In this document: positions 16,055 to 23,560 of the stretch, in pieces | Layout: the number at the start of each line of letters is the position of its first letter | How positions within the stretch are numbered: position 1 is the stretch's first letter | Assembly: GCF_030817195.1 (NCBI RefSeq) | Contig: NZ_JAUSYZ010000001.1 | Location: 4,278,001-4,342,000 of the forward strand | Length of the DNA: 64,000 nucleotides | Reading direction: 5' to 3' | From: Arthrobacter globiformis | GTDB taxonomy: Bacteria > Actinomycetota > Actinomycetes > Actinomycetales > Micrococcaceae | The notes under the pieces: generated by a model | What the model saw: only the letters and a program-made list of their open reading frames with translations | Told to the model about the DNA's origin: nothing | Database searches by the model: none | Translations under genes and position numbers: made by a program

Positions 16055-17062
16055 TTAGCGGGTGCTGCCTGCCAGGAGGCCGCGGCGCTGGAGCAGGCGC
16101 TTCTCGATCGGTGCGAACACCAGCAGCTCGATCAGGATGCCGACAGCCAGGATCAGGAGGATCGCGGACATCACGATGGTCATGTCGGCGAGGTCGCGGC
16201 CCTGGTTCAGCATGGAGCCGAGGCCGAAGCCGATGGTGCCGCCCACCGCAATGATTTCCGCGGCCATCAGCGAACGCCATGAGAAGGCCCAGCCCTGCTT
16301 GAGGCCGCTGAGGTAGCCCGGCAGTGCTGCGGGAAGGATGATCTGAACGGCCATCTGCAGCCGCGAGGCGCCGAGGACAGTGCCCACGCTGCGGTACTGC
16401 GGCGGGATCTGGTCAACACCGGAGATCAGGCCGTTAATGATCGACGGGATGGCGCCCATGAACACCACGAAGTACACAGTGGCGTCGGTGAGGCCGAACC
16501 AGATGATGGCGGCCGGCACCCAGGCGACAGACGGCAGAACCTGCAGGCCGGAAATCAGAGGGCCGAACGCCCTGCGCAGCGGCGCCACCTGGGCCAGCAG
16601 CAGTCCGACCGGCGTGGCGATCGCCACGCTGATCAGGAACCCCAGGAGCCCGCGCTGCAGCGATGTCCAGACGGCCTCCTGCAGCGATCCCTCAGCCCAC
16701 AGCGTGCCGAACTGCTCCAGCACATCCATGGGGCCGGGCACCTGGTCGCGGCGCTTGAGGCCCAGCGAGACGTAGAACTGCCAGATGATGATGAGCACCA
16801 CGACGGCGGCGACAGGCAGCAGAACGCGGCTCCAGTCGACCCGGGCCTTGCGCACGGCGTCCGACTGCAGCGAGTCCAGCCCGGACTCCAGTTCGCGCAG
16901 GTCCGCCGAGCCGGTAGAGGACCGGGTCAGCGCGGCATGGACCTTGGTTGAACCGTTGGTTGAGCTGGTCGAAATCTTGGTCTCGACAGGCTCGACCAGC
17001 GGGGACTCAGGCTCGGCCACCGGGGACTCAGGCTCGGCCAAGGGAGATGAATTACTTGGCAT
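16055..17062 (-). CDS. ssuC: sulfonate-type ABC transporter permease
   Basis: A 335-residue permease of the SsuC/TauC family. After TM1 (VLLPVAAVVVLIIIWQFYV, about residue 80-98), the six-helix core includes the cytoplasmic loop GASRLQMAVQIILPAALPG, the EAA motif that contacts the ATPase, and EIIAVGGTIGFG. The first ~70 residues are not family-like: they consist of repeated AEPESP units and LVEPVETKIS, encoded by a 21-base direct repeat and by a copy of a repeat also seen in cysH (23523) and at 61466. The gene overlaps ssuB by 11 bases and ends at a strong terminator. No sulfonate monooxygenase gene is nearby, so the substrate (sulfonate, taurine or another sulfur source) is inferred from context. 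Confidence 0.85.
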   Translation of the reverse strand: MPSNSSPLAEPESPVAEPESPLVEPVETKISTSSTNGSTKVHAALTRSSTGSADLRELESGLDSLQSDAVRKARVDWSRVLLPVAAVVVLIIIWQFYVSLGLKRRDQVPGPMDVLEQFGTLWAEGSLQEAVWTSLQRGLLGFLISVAIATPVGLLLAQVAPLRRAFGPLISGLQVLPSVAWVPAAIIWFGLTDATVYFVVFMGAIPSIINGLISGVDQIPPQYRSVGTVLGASRLQMAVQIILPAALPGYLSGLKQGWAFSWRSLMAAEIIAVGGTIGFGLGSMLNQGRDLADMTIVMSAILLILAVGILIELLVFAPIEKRLLQRRGLLAGSTR

Positions 17063-17777
17063 GGCGGCGGATCTCCTCTCGCAGCCGGGCGGTGATGACC
17101 CCGGTCAGCTGTCCGGCAAGACCGGCGTCGGTACGGTGTTCTTCGGTGACTTCCCATTCCTGCACCACGCGGCCGGGCCGGGAGGACAACAGCAGGACGC
17201 GCTGGCCCAACCGGACCGCCTCGCGGACGTTGTGGGTCACAAAGACGATAGTGCGTCCGGTTTCTTTCCAAATGCGCTCAAGTTCGTCGTGCAGCAGGTC
17301 GCGGGTGATGGCGTCCAGGGCCGCGAACGGCTCATCCATGAGGAGCAGCTGGCGGTCCTGCGCGAGCGAGCGGGCCAGGGCTACACGCTGGCGCATGCCG
17401 CCGGACAGTTCGTGCGGGCGCCGGTCGGCTGCCTCGGCCAGGTGGACCAGTTCCAGCAGTTCCGCGGCCTTGACACGCCGCTCGGCCTTGCCGACGCCAC
17501 GCAGCTTCAGCGCCAGCTCGACGTTCTCGCGGGCGGTGAGCCACGGGAACAGGGCAGAGTCCTGGAACATGAAGGCGGCGCCGTCGCTGGGCACCTCAAG
17601 AGCGCCCGACGTCGGGAGTTCCAGTCCCGCCATGATGTTCAGCAGGGTGGACTTGCCGCAGCCGGACGCACCGAGGAGGGCGACGAACTCGCCCTTGCCG
17701 ATGGTGGCGTTGACGTCGTCCAGCACCGGGGCGCCCTCGCCGAAGCGCTTGCCCAGGTTTTCCAGTACGACTGGCAT
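17052..17777 (-). CDS. ssuB: sulfonate-type ABC transporter ATP-binding protein
   Basis: A 241-residue ATPase with all the nucleotide-binding motifs: Walker A GASGCGKST (about 37-45), Q-loop MFQDSALFPWLT, signature LSGGMRQRVALARSLAQD, Walker B LLLMDEPFAALD and the switch histidine in VTHNVREAV. The signature and Q-loop variants are those of SsuB/TauB-type importers. It lies between the binding protein (55 bases upstream) and the permease (11-base overlap), so the three are one operon. It is governed by the leaderless promoter before ssuA. Confidence 0.92.
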   Translation of the reverse strand: MPVVLENLGKRFGEGAPVLDDVNATIGKGEFVALLGASGCGKSTLLNIMAGLELPTSGALEVPSDGAAFMFQDSALFPWLTARENVELALKLRGVGKAERRVKAAELLELVHLAEAADRRPHELSGGMRQRVALARSLAQDRQLLLMDEPFAALDAITRDLLHDELERIWKETGRTIVFVTHNVREAVRLGQRVLLLSSRPGRVVQEWEVTEEHRTDAGLAGQLTGVITARLREEIRRHAK

Positions 17778-17832
17778 GGTCCCGTCCTTTGTTCGTGGTG
17801 CGTTAAATGCGGCGGTGCAGATGCGGGCCGGG

Positions 17833-18990
17833 CTAGTCCTGGCCCAGCCCTGCAGCTGTGGTTTTTTCCGTGGCCACTGAGTTCAGCGCCCGGAGGTCGA
17901 AGAGGCCGTTGAGGTCGGCCTGCTTGGTGGTGCCGGCGTCCACGCCGTCCTGCAGCAGCTTCTTGTATGTTCCCGCCAGCGGGTCCACCGTGAACACGAT
18001 GTTCTTCAGCGAGCGGTCAATAACGTTTTGGGCCAGCGCCTTACCGGCGTCCTGTTTGAGGGCGGCGTTGACGACGGCGGCCTTCTCGGCGGCCGGGGTG
18101 TCGTTCAGCCACTTCACGGCCTCGACGTGGCCCTTGAGCAGAGCCTCCACCGTCTGCGGGTGCTCCGCGGCGAACTTCTTGTTCACGATCAGGATGGTGG
18201 TGGGGAACTCGCCGGGCTTGCCCGTCAGCGACCCGTCCCACAGGTCCTTCTCATCCACCAGGACCTTCGCTCCGGCCTGGAGCACCAAACGGGAGGCCCA
18301 CGGCTCAGGCAACCACGCGCCGTCGAGCTTGCCGTCCTGGAACAGCTTCAGGGTCTGCGCGTTCTCGGTGGGGTTGATCGCAACGTCCCCGCCGCCGTCG
18401 GGAGTGGTCTTGTAGCCCTGCTTGCCCAGCCACGCGCGCAGCGCCACGTCCTGGGTCCCGCCCAACTGCGGCGACGCCAGGGTCTTGCCCTTGAGGTCCG
18501 CCGCAGTCTTGATCTCCGGATTGACCACCAGCTGCGCGCCGCCGGAGGCTGCCCCGGCGATGATGCTGACGGACTCGCCCTTGCTCTTGACGAACGAATT
18601 GATGGCCGGGTTCGGGCCGATATAAGTGGCGTCGATCGCGCCGGCGTTCAGCGCCTCAATCGCCGCCGGGCCCGCGTTGAACACCTGCGTGCTCAGCCTG
18701 GTGCCGCCGCCCAGGTTCTTCGCAATGAAGCCCTGTTTCACGCCGACGAGCGCCGGGGCGTGGGTGATGTTCCCGAAGTAGCCCAGCTTCAGCTCGGCCG
18801 CTGGGGTGCCCGTGGCGTTGGGGGCCGCCGTGGCATTGGAATCCCGGGCCACAGCCGACGCAACAACGGCGCCCACGCTGATCAGCAGGACGAGGCCAAC
18901 GGCCAGCGCCACTTCCAGGGCGCGGCGGCGCTTGGGCGTCTGGCTTTCGCCGGCCACAATGCGGGTCATGCCCGGCCTGGAAGTACTCAT
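17833..18990 (-). CDS. ssuA: ABC transporter substrate-binding protein, aliphatic sulfonate type
   Basis: A 385-residue SsuA/NMT1-like binding protein. An N-terminal cytoplasmic stretch is followed by a hydrophobic anchor (about residues 26-46, ALEVALAVGLVLLISVGAVV) without a lipobox, so it appears to be held by an uncleaved signal or cut at an Ala site. The mature part begins LKLGYFGNITHAPALVGVKQ and has the family motifs ALNAGAIDATYIGPNPA, LKGKTLASPQLGGTQDVALR and DGAWLPEPWASRLV. The ATG at 18990 is chosen over one 36 bases upstream because the -10-like TATGGT ends exactly six bases before it and the same arrangement precedes cysG and sir. First gene of the ssuABC operon. Confidence 0.88.
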   Translation of the reverse strand: MSTSRPGMTRIVAGESQTPKRRRALEVALAVGLVLLISVGAVVASAVARDSNATAAPNATGTPAAELKLGYFGNITHAPALVGVKQGFIAKNLGGGTRLSTQVFNAGPAAIEALNAGAIDATYIGPNPAINSFVKSKGESVSIIAGAASGGAQLVVNPEIKTAADLKGKTLASPQLGGTQDVALRAWLGKQGYKTTPDGGGDVAINPTENAQTLKLFQDGKLDGAWLPEPWASRLVLQAGAKVLVDEKDLWDGSLTGKPGEFPTTILIVNKKFAAEHPQTVEALLKGHVEAVKWLNDTPAAEKAAVVNAALKQDAGKALAQNVIDRSLKNIVFTVDPLAGTYKKLLQDGVDAGTTKQADLNGLFDLRALNSVATEKTTAAGLGQD

Positions 18991-19071
18991 GGATTCACCA
19001 TAGGGACTGGCATAAACGGGGTTCAACGGAGCGGAAACCCGGGGTCACGCAGGTTCATGCAGCGTCACATT
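18991..19071 (-). promoter_or_regulatory. ssuA promoter with sulfur box (leaderless)
   Basis: Minus strand: 48-bp box (19071 to 19024), TTGAAC -35, 18-bp spacer, TATGGT -10, six bases, ATG. The geometry is base-for-base the same as at cysG and sir. Confidence 0.75.
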
Positions 19072-19077
19072 CAGCCA

Positions 19078-19098
19078 CAAAAATCCGCCTGCGTGCGG
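19078..19098 (-). terminator. possible rtcB terminator
   Basis: A short CCGC/GCGG stem (19085-19098) is followed on the minus strand by five Ts, 20 bases after the rtcB stop. The stem is only about 4-5 bp, so this is weak. Confidence 0.3.
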
Positions 19099-19116
19099 GC
19101 CCTTGGAATTTCGGGG

Positions 19117-20283
19117 CTAATCCCCCTTGACATTCACCAGCTGGCGCAGCCGGTGCCGTACTTTCACCAGATCCGCGGCGTCGCGCATGACCTGGTCGAT
19201 GGGCTTGTAGGCTGCCGGGATCTCGTCGATGAACGCCTCGGTGGCCCGGAACTCGATCCCGTGCATGGCCTCTTTGAGCTGCGCCAGCGAGAAGGCCTTG
19301 CGCGCAGCATTACGCGAATACTCCCGGCCGGCGCCGTGCGGCGAGGAGTTCAGGGACGTGGTGTTGCCGAGCCCCTCCACAACGTAGGACGCCGTCCCCA
19401 TGGACCCCGGAATCAGGCCGGGGTCTCCGGCTTCGGCCTTGATGGCGCCCTTGCGCGACACCCAGACCGACTTGCCGTAATGCGTCTCCTGCTGGGTGAA
19501 GTTGTGGTGGCAGTTGATCCGTTCCGTCTCCCTGACTGTTCCGCCGACCCAATCGCCGAACTGCCGGATCACGCGGTCCATCATCTCCTCGCGGTTCAGC
19601 AGGGCGAAGTGCTGGGCCCAGCGCAGTTCCTTGATGTACCGGGTGAACTCCGGCGTGCCCTCCTCCAGGTACGCGAGGTCCGGGTCTTCGAGCGTGATGC
19701 GCTTGTCGCGGGCCACTCCCTGCGCCACCCTGATGTGGTGCTGGGCGATCTTGTTGCCGATGCCGCGCGAGCCGGAATGCAGGAACAGCCAGACGGCGTC
19801 AGTCTCGTCGGTGCAGACCTCGATGAAGTGGTTGCCGGACCCGAGCGATCCCAGCTGCAGGTCCCATTTCGCCACATACTGCGCGGGGTTGAACCCGGCC
19901 TTTTCGGCCCGCCTGTGCAGCTCCGCGATGCGTGGCTCCGCGGTGGCCGCCACCCAGCGGTTGTTGTGGCCGGCGGACAGCGGGATGGCGCGCTCGATGC
20001 TTTCACGCAGCGGCTTCCGGTCCCGCGGCAGCTCTTTGAGGGTGTACTGGGTCCGCACCGCGATCATGCCGCAGCCGATGTCCACCCCGACGGCGGCCGG
20101 AATGATCGCGCCGAGCGTCGGGATGACGGATCCCACCGTTGCTCCCTTGCCCAGGTGCGCGTCCGGCATCAGTGCCAGATGCGGATAGATGAAGGGCAGG
20201 CGGGAGGTGGTCAGGGCCTGCTCACGGGTCTTCTCGTCCAGGATCGATGCCCAGTTAATGAGCTTGCTGTTGATGGTCTCCAC
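19117..20283 (-). CDS. rtcB: RtcB-family RNA-splicing ligase
   Basis: A 388-residue RtcB. The Mn-binding segment VGVDIGCGM puts the metal-ligand cysteine at about 71; GNHFIEV, LHSGSRGIGN, CHHNF and the SSPHGAGR motif with the guanylylated histidine are all present. RtcB joins RNA 3'-phosphate or cyclic phosphate to 5'-OH ends using GTP and is used in tRNA and rRNA repair. The GTG at 20283 is chosen because GGGAGG lies 7 bases before it and homologous N-termini begin just before INxxLINWASILDE. No archease or RtcA gene is beside it. It sits inside the sulfur block, between ssuA and cysN on the same strand, but is isolated by a long hairpin upstream, so a functional link is doubtful. Confidence 0.92.
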   Translation of the reverse strand: METINSKLINWASILDEKTREQALTTSRLPFIYPHLALMPDAHLGKGATVGSVIPTLGAIIPAAVGVDIGCGMIAVRTQYTLKELPRDRKPLRESIERAIPLSAGHNNRWVAATAEPRIAELHRRAEKAGFNPAQYVAKWDLQLGSLGSGNHFIEVCTDETDAVWLFLHSGSRGIGNKIAQHHIRVAQGVARDKRITLEDPDLAYLEEGTPEFTRYIKELRWAQHFALLNREEMMDRVIRQFGDWVGGTVRETERINCHHNFTQQETHYGKSVWVSRKGAIKAEAGDPGLIPGSMGTASYVVEGLGNTTSLNSSPHGAGREYSRNAARKAFSLAQLKEAMHGIEFRATEAFIDEIPAAYKPIDQVMRDAADLVKVRHRLRQLVNVKGD

Positions 20284-20345
20284 GAGCGGCCTCCCACTCT
20301 TGATGATGGTGGGCCAGTCTGGGCATGGCAAGGGCCCGGAAACCG

Positions 20346-20440
20346 CGAAATCGCCGGAAACGTGTGAGATCGCCGCAAGTTCGGCGATCTCACGTGTTTC
20401 CGGCGATTTCGGCGCCGATTAGGATTTCGGCGCCGATTAG
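20346..20440. terminator. 30-bp-arm hairpin plus 18-bp direct repeat after cysN
   Basis: Arms 20346-20375 and 20382-20411 pair over 30 bp with two mismatches around a 6-base loop. Directly after, an 18-base unit beginning GATTTCGGCGCC is repeated twice (20405-20422 and 20423-20440), the second copy covering the cysN stop. It probably ends the cys operon and insulates rtcB. Confidence 0.65.
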
Positions 20441-21858
20441 ATCGAGTAGCGCTCGTCCTCGTGGTCGCCCGGGTGGTCCTTGACCAGGCCGGCGGCGAGG
20501 GTGTTGCCATCGAGCGGGTCGATCACCAGGAACGCGCCGGTGCGGCGGTGGTGCAGGTAGTTCTCGAGCGGCAGCGGGGCGGCGAGCCGGAGCTGCGCGT
20601 GCCCGATGTCGTTGAGCTCCAGGCTGGAGGCGCCCTCAAGCTTGAAGGTGGCCAGGTCCAGCTTGCCGTTGACGCTGCGGACAAGGGCCTGCACGGTGCG
20701 GGTGCCGTGCTTGACCAGGACCTTGGCGCCCTCGCGGAGCGGCTTCGGCGACAGCCAGCACAGCTGCGCGTACAGGTCCGCCGAGCTTTCGCGGACGGTA
20801 CCGGCGGCGGCGATGGTGTCACCGCGGGCGACGTCGAACTCGTCGGCCAGGCGGATCGCCACCGACTGCGGGGCGGAGGCTTCCTCCAGCGAAGCGCCGG
20901 CGAAGTCGATGCCGGTGACTGTCGTGGTGCGCGCATCCTGGCCCGGCGTGAGCACAGAAACCTTGTCCCCCACCTTCACGGACCCCTCGGTGATCTGCCC
21001 GGCGTAAGCGCGGTAGTCCCGGTATTCCTCGACGTCGAGCCCGCCGGCAACGGCGTCCGGTGCCAGGGCGCCCTGCGGCCGGATCACAAGCTGCACGGGG
21101 AATCGGAAGCTCTCCAGGTGGCTTTCGAGTTCATCGGCGGCGGGCAGCGTCTCGAGCACCTCGAGCAGCGCCGGGCCGGTGTACCAGGGGGTGCGCTCCG
21201 AGCGCTCCACCACGTTGTCGCCGTCGAGCGCGGACACCGGAACCACCAGCAGGTCGGTGATGCCGTCGGAGCCGAGGCCCAGTTCGCGGCCCACCTGCTG
21301 CACGTCAGCTTCGATCTCGCGGAACACGCTCTCGCTGAAGTCCACCAGGTCGATCTTGTTCACGGCAACGATGACATGGGCCACGCGCAGCAGCTGCAGC
21401 ACGGACAGGTGCCGGCGGGTCTGCTCCAGGACACCCTTCCGGGCGTCAATGAGTACGACGACGGCATCCGCGGTGGACGCGCCGGTCACCGTGTTCTTGG
21501 TGTACTGCACGTGCCCGGGGCAGTCCGCCAGGATGAAGCTGCGGCGGTCTGTGGCGAAGTAGCGGTAGGCGACGTCGATGGTGATGCCTTGCTCGCGCTC
21601 GGCACGCAGGCCGTCGGTCAGGAGGGCCAGGTCGATGCCGCCGGCTGCGCCGCCGAAGCCGCGGTCCGCGGAGGTGCGGGCAACGGCGTCGAGCTGGTCG
21701 GCGAGGATCGCCTTGGAGTCGTGGAGGAGGCGGCCCACCAAGGTGGACTTCCCGTCGTCGACCGATCCTGCGGTGGCGAAGCGGAACAGCGAGGCGGAAG
21801 CGAGCGGGGCTTCGTCCAGGAGCGCCGCGGCGCGGGCGGTGTCAATGTCGGTAGTCAT
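20437..21858 (-). CDS. cysN: sulfate adenylyltransferase subunit 1 (GTPase)
   Basis: A 473-residue CysN. The GTPase motifs are G1 GSVDDGKST (about 31-39), G2 in ERQGIT-type form EREQGITIDVAYRYF, G3 DCPGH and G4 NKIDLVD. EF-Tu-like beta-barrel domains follow. It couples GTP hydrolysis to the adenylation of sulfate by CysD. There is no C-terminal APS kinase (CysC) extension, which fits a route that reduces APS directly. The start overlaps the cysD stop by one base (TAATG). The C-terminus ends in a short acidic, His-containing tail (DHPGDHEDERYSI) not seen in most homologues I know. Confidence 0.94.
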   Translation of the reverse strand: MTTDIDTARAAALLDEAPLASASLFRFATAGSVDDGKSTLVGRLLHDSKAILADQLDAVARTSADRGFGGAAGGIDLALLTDGLRAEREQGITIDVAYRYFATDRRSFILADCPGHVQYTKNTVTGASTADAVVVLIDARKGVLEQTRRHLSVLQLLRVAHVIVAVNKIDLVDFSESVFREIEADVQQVGRELGLGSDGITDLLVVPVSALDGDNVVERSERTPWYTGPALLEVLETLPAADELESHLESFRFPVQLVIRPQGALAPDAVAGGLDVEEYRDYRAYAGQITEGSVKVGDKVSVLTPGQDARTTTVTGIDFAGASLEEASAPQSVAIRLADEFDVARGDTIAAAGTVRESSADLYAQLCWLSPKPLREGAKVLVKHGTRTVQALVRSVNGKLDLATFKLEGASSLELNDIGHAQLRLAAPLPLENYLHHRRTGAFLVIDPLDGNTLAAGLVKDHPGDHEDERYSI

Positions 21859-22805
21859 TAGAAGTAGCCGTCCTTCTTGCGGTCTTCCATGGCGGCCTCG
21901 GAGATGCGGTCATCCGCACGGGTGGCGCCACGTTCGGTGATGGTGGAGGCGGCAACTTCGATCACGACGTCGCGCACTGTGGCGGCGGCCGACTCGACGG
22001 CGCCGGTGCAGGACATGTCACCGACGGTCCGGTAGCGGACAGTCTTGGTGATGACTTCCTCGTGCGGCAGCGGCTGGGACACCTCGCCCACGGCGCGCCA
22101 CATGCCGTCGCGGGCGAAGACCTCGCGCTCGTGGGCGTAGTACAGGCCCGGAAGTTCAATGTTTTCGCGCTCGATGTAGCGCCACACGTCCAGCTCGGTC
22201 CAGTTGCTGATGGGGAACGCACGCACGTGCTGGCCCACCGTGTGGCGGCCGTTGTACAGGTTCCACAGCTCGGGGCGCTGGTTGCGCGGGTCCCACTGGC
22301 CGAACTCGTCGCGCAGGCTCAGGATGCGCTCCTTGGCGCGGGCCTTGTCCTCGTCGCGGCGGCCGCCGCCGAAGACGGCGTCGAACTTGTTGGACTGGAT
22401 GGCGTCCAGCAGCGGAACGGTCTGCAGCGGGTTGCGGGTGCCGTCGGCACGCTCCGCCAGCTCGCCGCGGTCGATGAATTCCTGGACGCTGCCGACGACG
22501 AGCTTCAGACCCAGCCGCTCCACCGTCCGGTCGCGGAAGTCGATGACCTCGGGGAAGTTGTGGCCGGTGTCCACGTGCAGCACCGGGAAGGGGACCTTGC
22601 CCGGCCAGAACGCCTTGGTGGCCAGGTGCAGCATGACCACGGAGTCCTTGCCGCCGGAAAAGAGCAGCGCCGGCTTCTCGAACTCGGCCACAACCTCGCG
22701 GATGATGTGGATCGCTTCGGATTCGAGGGTGTCCAGGCTGGAGAGGCGCGTTGAGGCAGGTGCGTCGGTCACCAGGGTGGTCTCCTCAGTTAGGAAAGTG
22801 CTCAT
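21858..22805 (-). CDS. cysD: sulfate adenylyltransferase subunit 2
   Basis: A 315-residue CysD of the adenine-nucleotide alpha-hydrolase fold. The PP-loop is FSGGKDSVVMLHLA, followed by VDTGHNFPEVIDFRD, AVFGGGRRDEDKARAKER and FPISNWTELDVWRYI. It makes APS from sulfate and ATP together with CysN. The ATG at 22805 overlaps the cysH TGA (ATGA, 22802-22805); an ATG 15 bases upstream lies inside cysH. The C-terminal ISEAAMEDRKKDGYF is the usual CysD ending. Third gene of the sir-cysH-cysD-cysN operon. Confidence 0.95.
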   Translation of the reverse strand: MSTFLTEETTLVTDAPASTRLSSLDTLESEAIHIIREVVAEFEKPALLFSGGKDSVVMLHLATKAFWPGKVPFPVLHVDTGHNFPEVIDFRDRTVERLGLKLVVGSVQEFIDRGELAERADGTRNPLQTVPLLDAIQSNKFDAVFGGGRRDEDKARAKERILSLRDEFGQWDPRNQRPELWNLYNGRHTVGQHVRAFPISNWTELDVWRYIERENIELPGLYYAHEREVFARDGMWRAVGEVSQPLPHEEVITKTVRYRTVGDMSCTGAVESAAATVRDVVIEVAASTITERGATRADDRISEAAMEDRKKDGYF

Positions 22806-23560
22806 ACGTGTAGTCCGCATTCTGTCTTGTTGGTTCCTGCCCAGCGGCCGGCGCGGGGGTCCTCGCCGGCAGCCACTTTGCGGGTGCAGGGCTGGCAGCC
22901 GATGGACGGGTAGCCCTGGGACAGGAGCGGGTTGACGGGCAGGAGGTTGTCGTCGGAGTACTGCACCAGCTGGTCGAACGTCCAGGCGGCCATCGGGTTG
23001 ACCTTGACCAGGCCGTTGGCCTCGTCCCAGGTCACCAGCGGCGTGTTGGTGCGGGTGGGGGCCTCGTCGCGGCGGACGCCGGTGAACCACAGTTCGTAGC
23101 CGGACAGCGTGCGGCGCAGCGGGGCCACCTTGCGGAGGGCGCAGCACTGGGCGGCGTCACGGGCGAACAGGTCCTTGCCCAGGAGCCGGTCCTGCTGCTC
23201 CACGGTGTTCTCGGGGAGCACGTCCACCACATTAACGCGGAGGTTCGCGGCCACCTCGTCGCGCGTGGCGTAGGTTTCCGGGAAGTGGTAGCCGGTCTCC
23301 AGGAACAGGACGTCGACGCCGGGAAGCTGGTCAGCGACCAGTGCCGGCAGGACGGCGTCGGCCATGGAGCACGCGACGGCGACGGCGGGCATGTCGAAGT
23401 TACGCTCGACCCATGCGATGACGTCGCGGGCAGGGGCGTCCCAGCCGAGCTCGGCAGCGCCCGCCTCGGCCAGGGCCTTGAGCTCCTCGTGGGAGCGCTT
23501 GGTTCCGTTGGTCGGGGCCTGGGTTTCGACAGGCTCTACCACCGGGGATTCGTTGCTCAC
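22802..23560 (-). CDS. cysH: assimilatory APS (adenylyl-sulfate) reductase
   Basis: A 252-residue CysH. It has the cysteine pairs QCCALRK and GCQPCTRK that bind a 4Fe-4S cluster in APS reductases, and the catalytic C-terminal ECGLH. The cluster cysteines and the lack of cysC indicate that APS rather than PAPS is reduced, with thioredoxin as donor, giving sulfite for Sir. The GTG at 23560 overlaps the sir TGA (GTGA) and has GGAGG 9 bases upstream. The first 20 residues, SPVVEPVETQAPTNGTKR, are not part of the fold and are coded by a repeat also present in ssuC and at 61466. Confidence 0.93.
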   Translation of the reverse strand: MSNESPVVEPVETQAPTNGTKRSHEELKALAEAGAAELGWDAPARDVIAWVERNFDMPAVAVACSMADAVLPALVADQLPGVDVLFLETGYHFPETYATRDEVAANLRVNVVDVLPENTVEQQDRLLGKDLFARDAAQCCALRKVAPLRRTLSGYELWFTGVRRDEAPTRTNTPLVTWDEANGLVKVNPMAAWTFDQLVQYSDDNLLPVNPLLSQGYPSIGCQPCTRKVAAGEDPRAGRWAGTNKTECGLHV

